41,700 nucleotides of DNA, taken from positions 1-41,700 of the forward strand of contig JAFKKV010000048.1 in the NCBI GenBank assembly GCA_017304475.1, in the 5' to 3' direction. Source of the DNA: Hyphomicrobiales bacterium. GTDB lineage: Bacteria; Pseudomonadota; Alphaproteobacteria; Rhizobiales; Phreatobacteraceae. The notes beneath the pieces were generated by a model. That model was not told where the DNA came from, searched no databases, and saw only the letters and a list, made by a program, of their open reading frames with translations. Shown here in pieces: positions 31,988-40,322 of this stretch. The first letter of the stretch is position 1, and each line of letters starts with the position of its first letter. A program made the translations under genes and the position numbers.

Positions 31988-32722
31988 TCACAAGCCCAGA
32001 TAGAACTGGCGGATTAGGTGATTGTCGTTGAGTTCGGCCGCGGAATTGCCCTGGAAGGCGATCTCGCCGTGAACCATGACGTAACCGCGGTCGGCGATGC
32101 GGATCGCCTGGGTGAAGTTCTGCTCCGCCATCAGCACGGTCAGGCCGAGGCGGGTCTTCAGGGACCCGATCTGGTCGATGGTCTGCTTGACCATGATCGG
32201 CGCCAGCCCGACCGAGGGTTCGTCGACCAGCAGGATGCGCGGGGCGGACATGATGGCGCGGGCGATCGCCACCATCTGCTGCTCGCCGCCGCTCATGCTG
32301 CCGACCCGCTGATGGCGACGCTCCAAAAGCCGCGGAAAGCTTTCGTAGCAGAAGGCCAGGTTCGCCTTGAGCGCGGCGCGCGCCTTCGGCCGATAGGCGC
32401 CGAGCACGAGATTGTCCTCGACCGAGAGCTGCGGAAACAGCCGCCGGCCCTCCGGCACCAGGACGATGCCGAGATCGACGATCTCTTCGGGAGAGCGGCC
32501 GACGAGATCGAAACGCTGGCCGTCGATCTCGGCGACCACCGTCCCCTCGGACGGTTTCAAGAGCCCGAGGATGCACCGCATCAGCGTGGTCTTGCCATTG
32601 CCGTTGGTGCCGAGCAGGGCGACGATCTCACCCGGGCGGACCTCGAGCGAGACATGCTCCAGCACGCGCACCGCGCCATAGCCGGCCTGCAGACCCGCGA
32701 TCAGGAGAGAACTAGTTGCCAA
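31988..32722 (-). CDS. livF: Branched-chain-type ABC transporter ATP-binding protein, LivF
   Basis: The 244-residue ATPase has Walker A GTNGNGKTT (38-46), the LivF-type VPEGRRLFPQLSVEDNL, signature MSGGEQQMVAIARAI and Walker B LLVDEPSVGLAP. The start is a TTG at 32722: GGAGG lies 9 bases before it and no ATG or GTG is available before the first domain motif. It overlaps the stop of the LivG gene by 11 bp. Together with LivG, LivM, LivH and the binding protein at 35859 it makes one importer. Confidence 0.92.
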   Translation of the reverse strand: MATSSLLIAGLQAGYGAVRVLEHVSLEVRPGEIVALLGTNGNGKTTLMRCILGLLKPSEGTVVAEIDGQRFDLVGRSPEEIVDLGIVLVPEGRRLFPQLSVEDNLVLGAYRPKARAALKANLAFCYESFPRLLERRHQRVGSMSGGEQQMVAIARAIMSAPRILLVDEPSVGLAPIMVKQTIDQIGSLKTRLGLTVLMAEQNFTQAIRIADRGYVMVHGEIAFQGNSAAELNDNHLIRQFYLGL

Positions 32723-33446
32723 GGTAGGCCGCCTCCACTTCGGGGGTCGCGAGCACCGCCCGCGGTTCGCCGTCGGCGATCTTGCGCCCCGCCACGAAGA
32801 CGACCAGCCGCTCGGAAAAGGCCGTCACGGCGCGCATGATGTGCTCGATCATGATGATCGCCGTGCCGGTCGCATTGACCTGCATCAGCAGTGCGAGGAT
32901 CTGGTCGACCTCCGAATTGGACAGGCCCGCCATGGCCTCGTCCGAGACCAGCAGGCGCGGCCGCGGCGCCAGCGCGCGGGCAAGTTCCAGCTTGCGCAGA
33001 TCGACCTGGGTCAGGTCGCGTGGCGATTTCCCGGCCTTTGCGGCGAGGCCGACCAGCTCCAGGCATTCCCTGGCGCGCTCGTCGACCGCTCCCCTGGGAG
33101 CCCCACCCTTGCCGGCGAAGCGCAAGGGAACCGTGACGTTTTCGAACACGCTGAGGCTGGCGAAAGGCCGCGGCAGCTGGAAGGTCCGCGACAGGCCGTT
33201 CCAGGTCCGCCGATGCGGCGCCAGTCCGGCAAATGACGCGCCGTCGAAGGTCACGCTGCCGGAATGCCCCGAAATGTCACCGGCGAGGCAATTGACGAAG
33301 GTGCTCTTGCCCGAACCGTTCGGGCCAATCAGGCCGAGCCGCTCGCCGGCTCGGAGGTCGATATCGATGCCATCAAGCGCGGTGAAGCCGCCGAAGCGCT
33401 TGCCGAGCCCCCTGACGGTGAGAAGCGGCTGATGCGACGCGGTCAT
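32712..33446 (-). CDS. livG: Branched-chain-type ABC transporter ATP-binding protein, LivG
   Basis: The 244-residue ATPase has Walker A GPNGSGKST and the LivG-type FQLPRPFASLSVFENV. The usual LSxGxQ signature is replaced by LTQVDLRKLELARAL, and Walker B reads LLVSDEAMAGLS instead of LLLDEPMAGLN. Signature variants of this kind occur in LivG-like subunits of importers for aromatic acids, so it is probably functional. The start overlaps the LivM stop (ATGA). Confidence 0.9.
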   Translation of the reverse strand: MTASHQPLLTVRGLGKRFGGFTALDGIDIDLRAGERLGLIGPNGSGKSTFVNCLAGDISGHSGSVTFDGASFAGLAPHRRTWNGLSRTFQLPRPFASLSVFENVTVPLRFAGKGGAPRGAVDERARECLELVGLAAKAGKSPRDLTQVDLRKLELARALAPRPRLLVSDEAMAGLSNSEVDQILALLMQVNATGTAIIMIEHIMRAVTAFSERLVVFVAGRKIADGEPRAVLATPEVEAAYLGN

Positions 33447-34420
33447 GCCCCGCCCCTGCGCTTGGCCGTCTTCAAGAGGCCGAGAATGCCGTTGGGCGCC
33501 ATGGTGACGAAGCCGACCAGCACGAAACCGACGATCAAGAGGTTGATCGAGGACGAGATGGTCACCGTGACCGCCTGCTGCAGCGTCCCGAGCAGCACCG
33601 CGCCGATGACCGGACCGATCCAGCTCTGCGTGCCGCCGATCAGCGGCATGGCCATGGCATTGACCGTATAGCCGAGGGCGAAGGCCGATTCCGGATTGAG
33701 ATAGGAGGTGTAATAGGGCAGCGGCGCCCCGGCCATGCCCATCAGCGCTCCGCTGATCGTGGTCGCCACCAGCTTCAGCCTGAGGGTCGGGACGCCGGCC
33801 GCCTCCGCCGCCCGCTCGTCGTCACGGATCGCCGCCAGGCCGAGGCCGAGCCGCGATCTCTCGATCGAGCGGGCCACGACGATCGCGAAGACCGCGATCA
33901 GCAGCATCAGCAGGAAGAGATATTCGCCATAGCTGGCGAAGGGCGCGATGGTCCTGGGCTTGACCATATAGGCGCCGCGCGAGCCGCCGACATAGGGCCA
34001 GTTGACGATCAGCGTCTGCAGCACGACGGCGAGGCTCAGCGTTGCGATCGAGAAATAGACGCCGCGCAGCCGCAAGGTCAGATAGCCGGTGGCGAGGCCG
34101 AGCAGGCCGCTGACGAGGCCGCCGGCAATGATGCACGAGATCAGATCGAGGCCCAGCGCCTTGCGCAGCGCGACGGTGGTATAGGCACCGGCCGCGAAGA
34201 AGGCGGCCGCGCCGAAATTGACGTAGCCGGCATAACCGCCAAGGACATTCCAGCCAATGGCGAGAACCACATATTGCAACACGACATAGCCGGCGAAATA
34301 GGCGTAGTCATTGCCGACCAGCCTGAGCGCGACCATGATCACCAGCAGCGTCGCGCAGGTCGCGAGCGCAAAGCGTGCGAGATCGCGCGGCGCCGGAGCG
34401 TCGAGAGCGAGGATCGTCAT
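33443..34420 (-). CDS. livM: Branched-chain-type ABC transporter permease, LivM
   Basis: The 325-residue inner-membrane protein with about nine or ten membrane segments has the LivM motifs GYAGYVNFGAAAFFAAGAY, LRGVYFSIATLSLAVVLQ and the coupling loop IRDDERAAEAAGVPTLRLK. A conserved IGGTQSWIGPVIGA follows near the end. The ATG at 34420 overlaps the stop of LivH (ATGA) and is preceded by GGGAG. The same frame remains open far upstream through LivH antisense reading, which is not coding. Confidence 0.91.
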   Translation of the reverse strand: MTILALDAPAPRDLARFALATCATLLVIMVALRLVGNDYAYFAGYVVLQYVVLAIGWNVLGGYAGYVNFGAAAFFAAGAYTTVALRKALGLDLISCIIAGGLVSGLLGLATGYLTLRLRGVYFSIATLSLAVVLQTLIVNWPYVGGSRGAYMVKPRTIAPFASYGEYLFLLMLLIAVFAIVVARSIERSRLGLGLAAIRDDERAAEAAGVPTLRLKLVATTISGALMGMAGAPLPYYTSYLNPESAFALGYTVNAMAMPLIGGTQSWIGPVIGAVLLGTLQQAVTVTISSSINLLIVGFVLVGFVTMAPNGILGLLKTAKRRGGA

Positions 34421-35298
34421 GATGCGCTCCCGAACAGGCCCTGGGGCCGGAAAGCGAGAACCAGCAGCAGCAGGCCGAAAGCCACCGCCGGCGACCAGGA
34501 CGGGCCGTAGAGCGTCGCGGTGACATTCTCGATGACACCGAACAGCAGGGCCGCGATGACGCAGCCCGAAAGGCTGCCCATGCCGCCCATGATCACGATG
34601 GCGAAGACGCGCCCGATGAACAGGTGACCGGATATGGCATCGACCGGCTGGACGACGACCAGCGCGCCGCCGGCGACGCCTGCGAAAACGGTCGAGAGCC
34701 CGAAGGCGATCCGCTTGATCCTGACCGGGTCGATCGCCAGGAAGCGCAGGGCTTCCTTGTCCTGCGCGACCGCGGCAATGGCATGGCCGGTGAAGGTCCG
34801 CTTCAGGAAGATGAGCAGCACGCCAATCGCGGCCAGCGATACGAGCGCCGGCACCAGCATGCGCAGGGGCAGGTCGATGATGCCGAGCCGCAGCGTCTGC
34901 GACGCATAGGGCACCTCGACCCAGTGCTGGTCCGGCCCGAAGGTCATGACCAGCCCGACTTCGATGATGAACATGATGCCGAAAAAGAAGGCGAGGCCCT
35001 GGATCGCCTCGTCGCCACGGCTCTCGAAGAAGCGGTGATAACCCGCATAGAGCAACGCGCCGCCGGCCCAGAACAGCGGCGCCATCAGAACCGACAGGAG
35101 CAGCGGATCGAGCCCGGTCAAGCCGGTGAGCACCACCACCGCGAAGGCGCCGAGCACCATGATCGCTGGCTGGGCGATATTGACCACATCCAGCATGCCG
35201 AACGAAATCGCCACGCCGACCGCGGCGATCGCATAGAGGCAGCCGAGCAGCAGTCCGGAGGTGACCCCGTTCAGGACCAGCGCAAAGTCGAAATCCAT
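34417..35298 (-). CDS. livH: Branched-chain-type ABC transporter permease, LivH
   Basis: The 293-residue inner-membrane protein begins with the LivH-type LNGVTSGLLLGCLYAIAAVG and LDVVNIAQPAIMVLGAF. The coupling loop is AVAQDKEALRFLAIDPVRIK, and the end carries IVIMGGMGSLSGCVIAALL. It pairs with LivM to form the pore. GAGGGGAG precedes the ATG, 31 bp after the YciI-like gene at 35330. Confidence 0.91.
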   Translation of the reverse strand: MDFDFALVLNGVTSGLLLGCLYAIAAVGVAISFGMLDVVNIAQPAIMVLGAFAVVVLTGLTGLDPLLLSVLMAPLFWAGGALLYAGYHRFFESRGDEAIQGLAFFFGIMFIIEVGLVMTFGPDQHWVEVPYASQTLRLGIIDLPLRMLVPALVSLAAIGVLLIFLKRTFTGHAIAAVAQDKEALRFLAIDPVRIKRIAFGLSTVFAGVAGGALVVVQPVDAISGHLFIGRVFAIVIMGGMGSLSGCVIAALLFGVIENVTATLYGPSWSPAVAFGLLLLVLAFRPQGLFGSAS

Positions 35299-35329
35299 GG
35301 TGCTCCCCTCGCAGCGCCCCGGCCACGGT

Positions 35330-35728
35330 TCAGGTGAGTTCGAAACGTCCGGTGGCGAAACCCAGGCGGATCGTCAGGCCGCCCTCGTTGACCAGCCAGG
35401 GCCGGACCCGGTAGCTGCGCGCGCCGCTCCGATGCATGGGGTCGGCGGCGGCGATCTCATTGGCCTCGGCGAGCGAGGCCGCCCTGACGACGACCATGCC
35501 CTCGCCTTCCCAGGACTGCTCGTCGTCGGTCCAGTGCGGCCCGGCGGCGAACATGATGCCGCGCTTTTCCAGGCTCTCCTGGTAGTCGAGATGAACGGGA
35601 AGATTGGCCATGACCGGCCCCATGCCGTCGGTCGGCCTGGTGAAGATCACGTAGAGCTGCTTGGCCAGGAAGCCCCGGGACTTGCTGACCTCGACGATAT
35701 CCTGCGCGGAGACCTTGCCGGTGCTCAT
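35330..35728 (-). CDS. YciI-like protein, copy 2 (132 residues)
   Basis: A YCII-related domain occupies most of the protein: QLYVIFTRPTDGMGPVMANL, the His-containing LPVHLDYQESLEKRG, FAAGPHWTDDEQSWEGEGMV and the ADPMHRSGARSYRVRPWLVN end. It has about 35 more residues than copy 1 and only remote similarity to it. It is placed between the binding-protein and LivH genes, so it belongs to the uptake and breakdown operon. AAGGATC precedes the ATG. An isomerase, dehalogenase or lyase role is plausible but unproven. Confidence 0.82.
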   Translation of the reverse strand: MSTGKVSAQDIVEVSKSRGFLAKQLYVIFTRPTDGMGPVMANLPVHLDYQESLEKRGIMFAAGPHWTDDEQSWEGEGMVVVRAASLAEANEIAAADPMHRSGARSYRVRPWLVNEGGLTIRLGFATGRFELT

Positions 35729-35858
35729 GGTCGATCCTTCGTGTTTCGGTTGGCGACCGCGGTCGCCGGGGGCCGACGCCCGTGCTGCTGGATTGACGTC
35801 GTCGCGCCCGACGCCTCGGTCATCGCGGTCGACGCGGGACGCGGCTATCTGGCGGCCG

Positions 35859-37133
35859 TCAGCCCGCCGGATAGGGCGTTCTCAGGGTGCCCGACCGGTA
35901 CCGTTCGGGATGCAGGATGACCTGGGTGCCCGCCCGCTTGAACTGCTCGAGGTCGTTGCCCTGGATGCCCTGGTACTGGACGTAGAGATTGCGCTCCTCG
36001 GTCCATTCACCGAGCTTGTCGAAGCGGGTGTTGCCGATGATGGTCTGGAACTCGTTGGCGTGGAAATCCGCGCCGATCGCCGCCTGGTCGAGCTTGCCGA
36101 CGCGCCGGACAGCCTGTTCCAGCACCTGCATCTGGGCATAGGCGAGCGGCGGCGCGTAAAGCCCGAGCGGATCGACCTTTTCGCGCTCGGCAACCTCGCG
36201 GTAGCGCCTGAGGAAAGCCTTCACGCCGGGGAAGTCCATGGTCGGCTCGGGCGCATAGACATCCCAGCAGACCAGGTTGTTCAGCACCGGGCCGAGCTGT
36301 GCCTTGATGCCGGTGACCTGCGGCCCGATCATGCCGCCGCCGAGCAAGGTGGCGCGCAGCTTCAGTTCGGTCGCCGCGCGCAACAGCCCGGACGAGTCGG
36401 GCGGATAGGACGCGAAGAAGACGAGGTCGGCCCGCGCCGACTGGATCGACCGGATAATCGGCGAGAAATCCACCGTGCTCGGCGGGTAGGCCCGGTCATA
36501 GACGATGCGAATGCCTGATTTCTTGGCCTGGCGGCGGGCGCTTTCCATGGCCCGCTGGGGGAAATCGGAATCGAGCCCCGCTATGGCGATGGTCTGCGGT
36601 TTCGGCTCGGCCTTGGCGGCAATCGCGAAGAAGCCCTTGGCGAAGTCTTCCTGCATGTCGCCGCCGGTCGGGCTGATATTGACGCAGCGGTCATATTGGA
36701 AGGCCTCGTTGGTCGCCGATCCCAGCAGCGTCACGAAAGCCATTTCCCGCTGCATGATGACCGGCATGGCGGGCGCAATGTTCGCCGTCGCATAGCTCGA
36801 GACGACGAGGTCGACCTTGTCGACCTCCAGGAGCTTGGTATAGATCGCCGGCACCTGCGAGGCGCTGCTCTGGTCGTCGTAATAGACCAGCTGGACCGGC
36901 CGCCCGAGCAGGCCGCCTGTCTCATTGACGCTCTGCGCCCAGATCTGATGCGCCAGTTGCGCCGGGCGGCCATTGCCGGCGAGGCCGCCGGTCATCGCCA
37001 TGGAATAGCCGATGCGGATCGGATTGCCCGAAGGCGCCGCTGTCTGGCCACGCGCACCGGGCGTGAAACCCGCGGCCGCTGCCGTTGCGGCAACCGCCAT
37101 CGTGCCGATGGCTCTCCTGGTGACACCTGTCAT
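35859..37133 (-). CDS. Branched-chain-type ABC transporter substrate-binding protein (Peripla_BP_6)
   Basis: The 424-residue periplasmic protein has a twin-arginine-like signal (VTRRAIGTMAVAA, cleavage near ARGQ) and the fold's usual start PIRIGYSMAMTGGLAGNG. Further features are VNETGGLLGRPVQLVYYDDQ, the hinge-proximal SSYATANIAPAMP and IAGLDSDFPQRAMES. Many members in catabolic operons bind aromatic acids rather than Leu/Ile/Val. Position between an extradiol dioxygenase and liv permease genes favours an aromatic ligand. GGGAGGA precedes the ATG. A 130-bp gap follows before the next operon gene. Confidence 0.91.
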   Translation of the reverse strand: MTGVTRRAIGTMAVAATAAAAGFTPGARGQTAAPSGNPIRIGYSMAMTGGLAGNGRPAQLAHQIWAQSVNETGGLLGRPVQLVYYDDQSSASQVPAIYTKLLEVDKVDLVVSSYATANIAPAMPVIMQREMAFVTLLGSATNEAFQYDRCVNISPTGGDMQEDFAKGFFAIAAKAEPKPQTIAIAGLDSDFPQRAMESARRQAKKSGIRIVYDRAYPPSTVDFSPIIRSIQSARADLVFFASYPPDSSGLLRAATELKLRATLLGGGMIGPQVTGIKAQLGPVLNNLVCWDVYAPEPTMDFPGVKAFLRRYREVAEREKVDPLGLYAPPLAYAQMQVLEQAVRRVGKLDQAAIGADFHANEFQTIIGNTRFDKLGEWTEERNLYVQYQGIQGNDLEQFKRAGTQVILHPERYRSGTLRTPYPAG

Positions 37134-37160
37134 GCCACGTCCTCCCGGATTTTATGACGT

Positions 37161-38123
37161 TCAGCTTTTTGCTGCTTCGTAGTTGAAGGCGAAATCATCC
37201 GGCGGCGTCGGCCCCCAGACATAGAAGGCGTCGTGGCCGGGGTGATCGCCGGCTTCCCAGTCGAAATTCGAGGGGATGTAGTCGATGTCGGAGGAATATT
37301 CGGAATAGCTCCCCCAGGGATCGCGCACATAGTGGAAGAAGTTCGATCCGAGCACATGGCGGCCCAAGCCCCAGCCCGCCGAAAAGCCCTTGTCGGCCAT
37401 CTGCATGGCGCCGAGGCCGATCTCGTGGATCGAGCCGACATCCCAGCTCAGGTGGTGCAGGCCCGGCCCTTCGGATTTGGCGAGCGCGATCAAATGGTGG
37501 TCGCTGCCGTGGATGCCATGCATGAAGGCGATGCCGTCGCCCGAGCGGTCGGACAGCCTGAGGCCGAGGACGCGCGAATAGAAGGCGATGGCGCGCGCGA
37601 CGTCGGCGGTGAAGATCAGGATATGCGCCAGGCGGCGCGGCCTGACCGCCGGCGCGGCGCTGCGATTGGGCGAAGTCTGGGTGCCCGCCGGCCCGGAGGC
37701 ATTGTTCGAGATGGATTTTTCGTTCGGAGAACTCTTTTCGGCGACCCGGATCTCGACCAGCGAACCGTCGGGATCGCGGAACCACAGGCCGTTCGATTCA
37801 AAACCCGGGGGCGGATCCAGCTGGGCGATGCCGAGCTCCTGCAAGCGATCGCGAAAACGCGGCAGGTCGTCGTCGAAACAGCCGAAGGAGAGGTGTGACA
37901 GCTGCTTGCGGTCGCCTTCGGTCACGGTTCCCCAGCGGTGCGCATGGCCGTCGGTGTGGAACCCCAGGCTGTTGCCGAAAGCACGCATGTCGAGGCCGAA
38001 GGACGTGTAGAACGTCTCGGCCACCTTCAGGTCCGGCACGACCAGGTTGAAGTGATCGAGCGAATGGATGCCGAGTTCGCCGGGACGGCGCGTCGGGCCG
38101 ACATAACCTCTGATCTGCGTCAT
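37161..38123 (-). CDS. Type I extradiol ring-cleavage dioxygenase (catechol 2,3-dioxygenase / BphC family)
   Basis: The 320-residue protein has two VOC modules. The N-terminal one (about 17-127) is structural. The C-terminal one (about 165-285) carries the Fe(II) ligands His167 (RLAHILIF), His224 (LHHLSWDV) and Glu275 (GSYSEYSSD), with spacing like BphC. A low-complexity linker (about 131-160, Ser/Pro/Asn-rich) joins them. It would cleave a catechol-type ring next to the diol. The ATG at 38123 is preferred because GGAGGA lies just before it; an ATG at 38138 overlaps that site. It lies 27 bp before the binding-protein gene. Confidence 0.9.
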   Translation of the reverse strand: MTQIRGYVGPTRRPGELGIHSLDHFNLVVPDLKVAETFYTSFGLDMRAFGNSLGFHTDGHAHRWGTVTEGDRKQLSHLSFGCFDDDLPRFRDRLQELGIAQLDPPPGFESNGLWFRDPDGSLVEIRVAEKSSPNEKSISNNASGPAGTQTSPNRSAAPAVRPRRLAHILIFTADVARAIAFYSRVLGLRLSDRSGDGIAFMHGIHGSDHHLIALAKSEGPGLHHLSWDVGSIHEIGLGAMQMADKGFSAGWGLGRHVLGSNFFHYVRDPWGSYSEYSSDIDYIPSNFDWEAGDHPGHDAFYVWGPTPPDDFAFNYEAAKS

Positions 38124-38221
38124 CGCAGTCTCCTCCATCGATGTGTTTTTGCGCCCGGCTTATGCTGCCGGTGTCCCGCCCCACCATCCCTCGGCCGCCG
38201 GGCGGCCGATCACCCCATCGG

Positions 38222-39208
38222 CTATGTCAGCAGCTTCAGCTCCGCGACCAAGGGGCGGACCTTGCCGACCTGCTCGCTGACGACCTTGTCGAGGTCAGCG
38301 GCGGACGATCCGACCGCTTCGGCGCCGACCTCGCTCAGCCGCCGCTTGAGTTCCGGATCCGCTGCGGCGGCCTGGATCACGCTCTGCAGGCGCTGGATGA
38401 CGGCGGCCGGCGTCGCCTTCGGGGCGAAGAAGCCGTTCCAGCCGCGCAGCTCCATATTGGGAAAGCCCAGCTCGCTGACCGTCGGCACATCCGGGAAGAC
38501 CTGCATGCGGTCGGCCGCGAGCGTCGCCAGCGGCTTGACCGACCCGGCGCGAATGAATTCGAGCGAGGTCGACAACTGGTCGCCGCCGAACTGCACGCGG
38601 CCGGCGATCATCTCCTGCATCAGGGGCGCGGCGCCACGGAACGGCACATGCTCCATGCGGATGCCGGCGTCGCGTTTCAGCACTTCCGAAACCAGATGCA
38701 TCACGCTGCCCGGGCCGGTCGAACCGTAGAACAGCGGCGCCGACGAGGCCTTGGCATAGGCGACGAATTCCCGCAGGTCCTTGGCCGGCACGACGGTGCC
38801 CGCCATGATCACCATCGGGACATTGGCGGCGAGCGATACGGCGGCGAAATCCTTCTCGATATCATGCGGCGACCGCCCGGCGGCTTGCAGGGCCGAGGTG
38901 GTCGCCGAGAATGTCAGGTTGTGGAACAGCAGCGTATGGCCGTCGGCCGGCGACCGGGCGACGCGCTCGGCGCCGATCGAGCCACCCGCCCCGCCGATAT
39001 TCTCGATGACGACAGGCTGGCCAAGGGCCTCCTGCATCCTTTGCCCGAATTGCCGGGCCAGCATGTCGGTCGTGCCGCCGGCCGCGAAGGGCACGATGAT
39101 GCGCAGCGGCTGGTTCGGAAAAGCAGGCTGGGCCCGAGCCGCGGGCAAACTGGAGAGAGCGCCGATGGCGGCAGCTCCCACGACAAATCGACGGCGCGAA
39201 AAAAACAT
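38222..39208 (-). CDS. Bug/TctC-family periplasmic solute-binding protein (orphan)
   Basis: The 328-residue protein of the tripartite tricarboxylate transporter receptor family has an RRR-type export signal (SRRRFVVGAA, cleavage after ARAQ). Mature features are YPNQP-like FPNQPLRIIVPFAAGGTTD, VVIENIGGAGGSIGAE, YGSTGPGSVMHL and the PFRGAAPLMQEMIAG loop. No TctA or TctB membrane genes are present in the window, which is common for this family. It may bind a carboxylate related to the aromatic substrate. AAGGAAG precedes the ATG. Confidence 0.9.
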   Translation of the reverse strand: MFFSRRRFVVGAAAIGALSSLPAARAQPAFPNQPLRIIVPFAAGGTTDMLARQFGQRMQEALGQPVVIENIGGAGGSIGAERVARSPADGHTLLFHNLTFSATTSALQAAGRSPHDIEKDFAAVSLAANVPMVIMAGTVVPAKDLREFVAYAKASSAPLFYGSTGPGSVMHLVSEVLKRDAGIRMEHVPFRGAAPLMQEMIAGRVQFGGDQLSTSLEFIRAGSVKPLATLAADRMQVFPDVPTVSELGFPNMELRGWNGFFAPKATPAAVIQRLQSVIQAAAADPELKRRLSEVGAEAVGSSAADLDKVVSEQVGKVRPLVAELKLLT

Positions 39209-39291
39209 CCGGATCTTCCTTCAGGGTGGTGAGGAAGCGCCGGCCCGAGGCCCCCATGCCCATCGGGCCGGCTACGCAAGTCGACAGCCGT

Positions 39292-40155
39292 TCAGCGCAG
39301 TTCGTTCGCCACCGGATTGCTCAGGATGCCGATGCCCTCGATCTCGACCTCGCAGATATCGCCATGCTTCATCCAGAGCGGCGGCTTGCGCGCAAGGCCG
39401 ACGCCCGAGGGCGTGCCCGTGACGAGGATGTCGCCGGGCGACAATGTGATCGCCTCGCTGATGATGGCGATCTGGGTCGCGACATCGAAGACCATGGCGT
39501 CGATCGAGGCGCTCTGGACCGTCTGGCCGTTGAGGCGCGTTTCAAGTTTCAGGCCCTTGCAGCCGGGCGGCAGCTCATCGGCCGTGACGAAGATCGGGCC
39601 GAAGGCGCCGGTATCGTCGAAATTCTTGCCGACCGTCCATTGCGGCGCCTTGAACTGATAGTCGCGGATCGAGGCGTCGTTGAAGATCGAATAGCCGATG
39701 ACGTGATCGAGCGCCTGGGCTTGCGGGATATGGCGGCCGCCACGGCCGATCACCGCCACGAGCTCACCTTCGTAATCGAGCTGCTCGGAGACGGTGGGAC
39801 GGATGATCGGCGCGCCCGACCCGATCAGACTCGAGGCGAAACGCGAAAACAGCGTTGGATAGTCAGGCTGCTTGAAGCCGCTCTCCGCGGAATGGTCGAC
39901 GTAGTTGAGCCCGACGCAGATGATCTTGCCGGGATTGGACAGCGGCGGCAGCAGCGACACCGCGCCGAGGTCGATCGGCCGGCCGGCCGACAGCGCCCGA
40001 TGCGCACTGGCAAGCGCGCCCTCGCCCTTGGCGATCAGGTCGTCGAGATCACCGGGATAGGCGGCATCATTGCTTGTCAGGCCGACATAGCCGGCTGCAC
40101 CGGCCGCCACCGCGAGACCGCGCAAACCATCCTGGCGAAAAGCCGCAAACCGCAT
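39292..40155 (-). CDS. Fumarylacetoacetate hydrolase (FAH) family protein
   Basis: The 287-residue protein shows the family core: NPGKIICVGLNYVDHSAESG, the metal site LDYEGELVAVIGRGGRHIP, the IFNDASIRDYQ segment and the C-terminal LSPGDILVTGTPSGVGLARKP. FAH-family enzymes hydrolyse C-C bonds in products of ring cleavage, or isomerise or decarboxylate such products. Together with the dioxygenase at 37161 it would be the next catabolic step. GAGGAG precedes the ATG. It is the first gene of the minus-strand operon and is divergent from the GntR gene. Confidence 0.91.
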   Translation of the reverse strand: MRFAAFRQDGLRGLAVAAGAAGYVGLTSNDAAYPGDLDDLIAKGEGALASAHRALSAGRPIDLGAVSLLPPLSNPGKIICVGLNYVDHSAESGFKQPDYPTLFSRFASSLIGSGAPIIRPTVSEQLDYEGELVAVIGRGGRHIPQAQALDHVIGYSIFNDASIRDYQFKAPQWTVGKNFDDTGAFGPIFVTADELPPGCKGLKLETRLNGQTVQSASIDAMVFDVATQIAIISEAITLSPGDILVTGTPSGVGLARKPPLWMKHGDICEVEIEGIGILSNPVANELR

Positions 40156-40322
40156 TTTCAGACGCTCCTCGATTGTTGTTGCGATAGATCAGACATCAGA
40201 AAATAGATATGTCAACGAAAATATATATTCTTGCGATCCGACGTATTTCGCCCTATTCGTTGGCGCTGAATCGTCGACAGGGGCCCGATCCGCCCGCGCG
40301 GCGCGCTCTGAGGAGAATTGTC
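40156..40322. promoter_or_regulatory. Divergent control region between FAH and GntR genes
   Basis: The region is AT-rich against its surroundings. It holds a 10-bp perfect palindrome AATATATATT at 40220-40229 and an inverted pair GACAT (40192-40196) with ATGTC (40209-40213). These are candidate operators for the adjacent GntR protein, controlling both the operon and its own gene. Confidence 0.45.
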
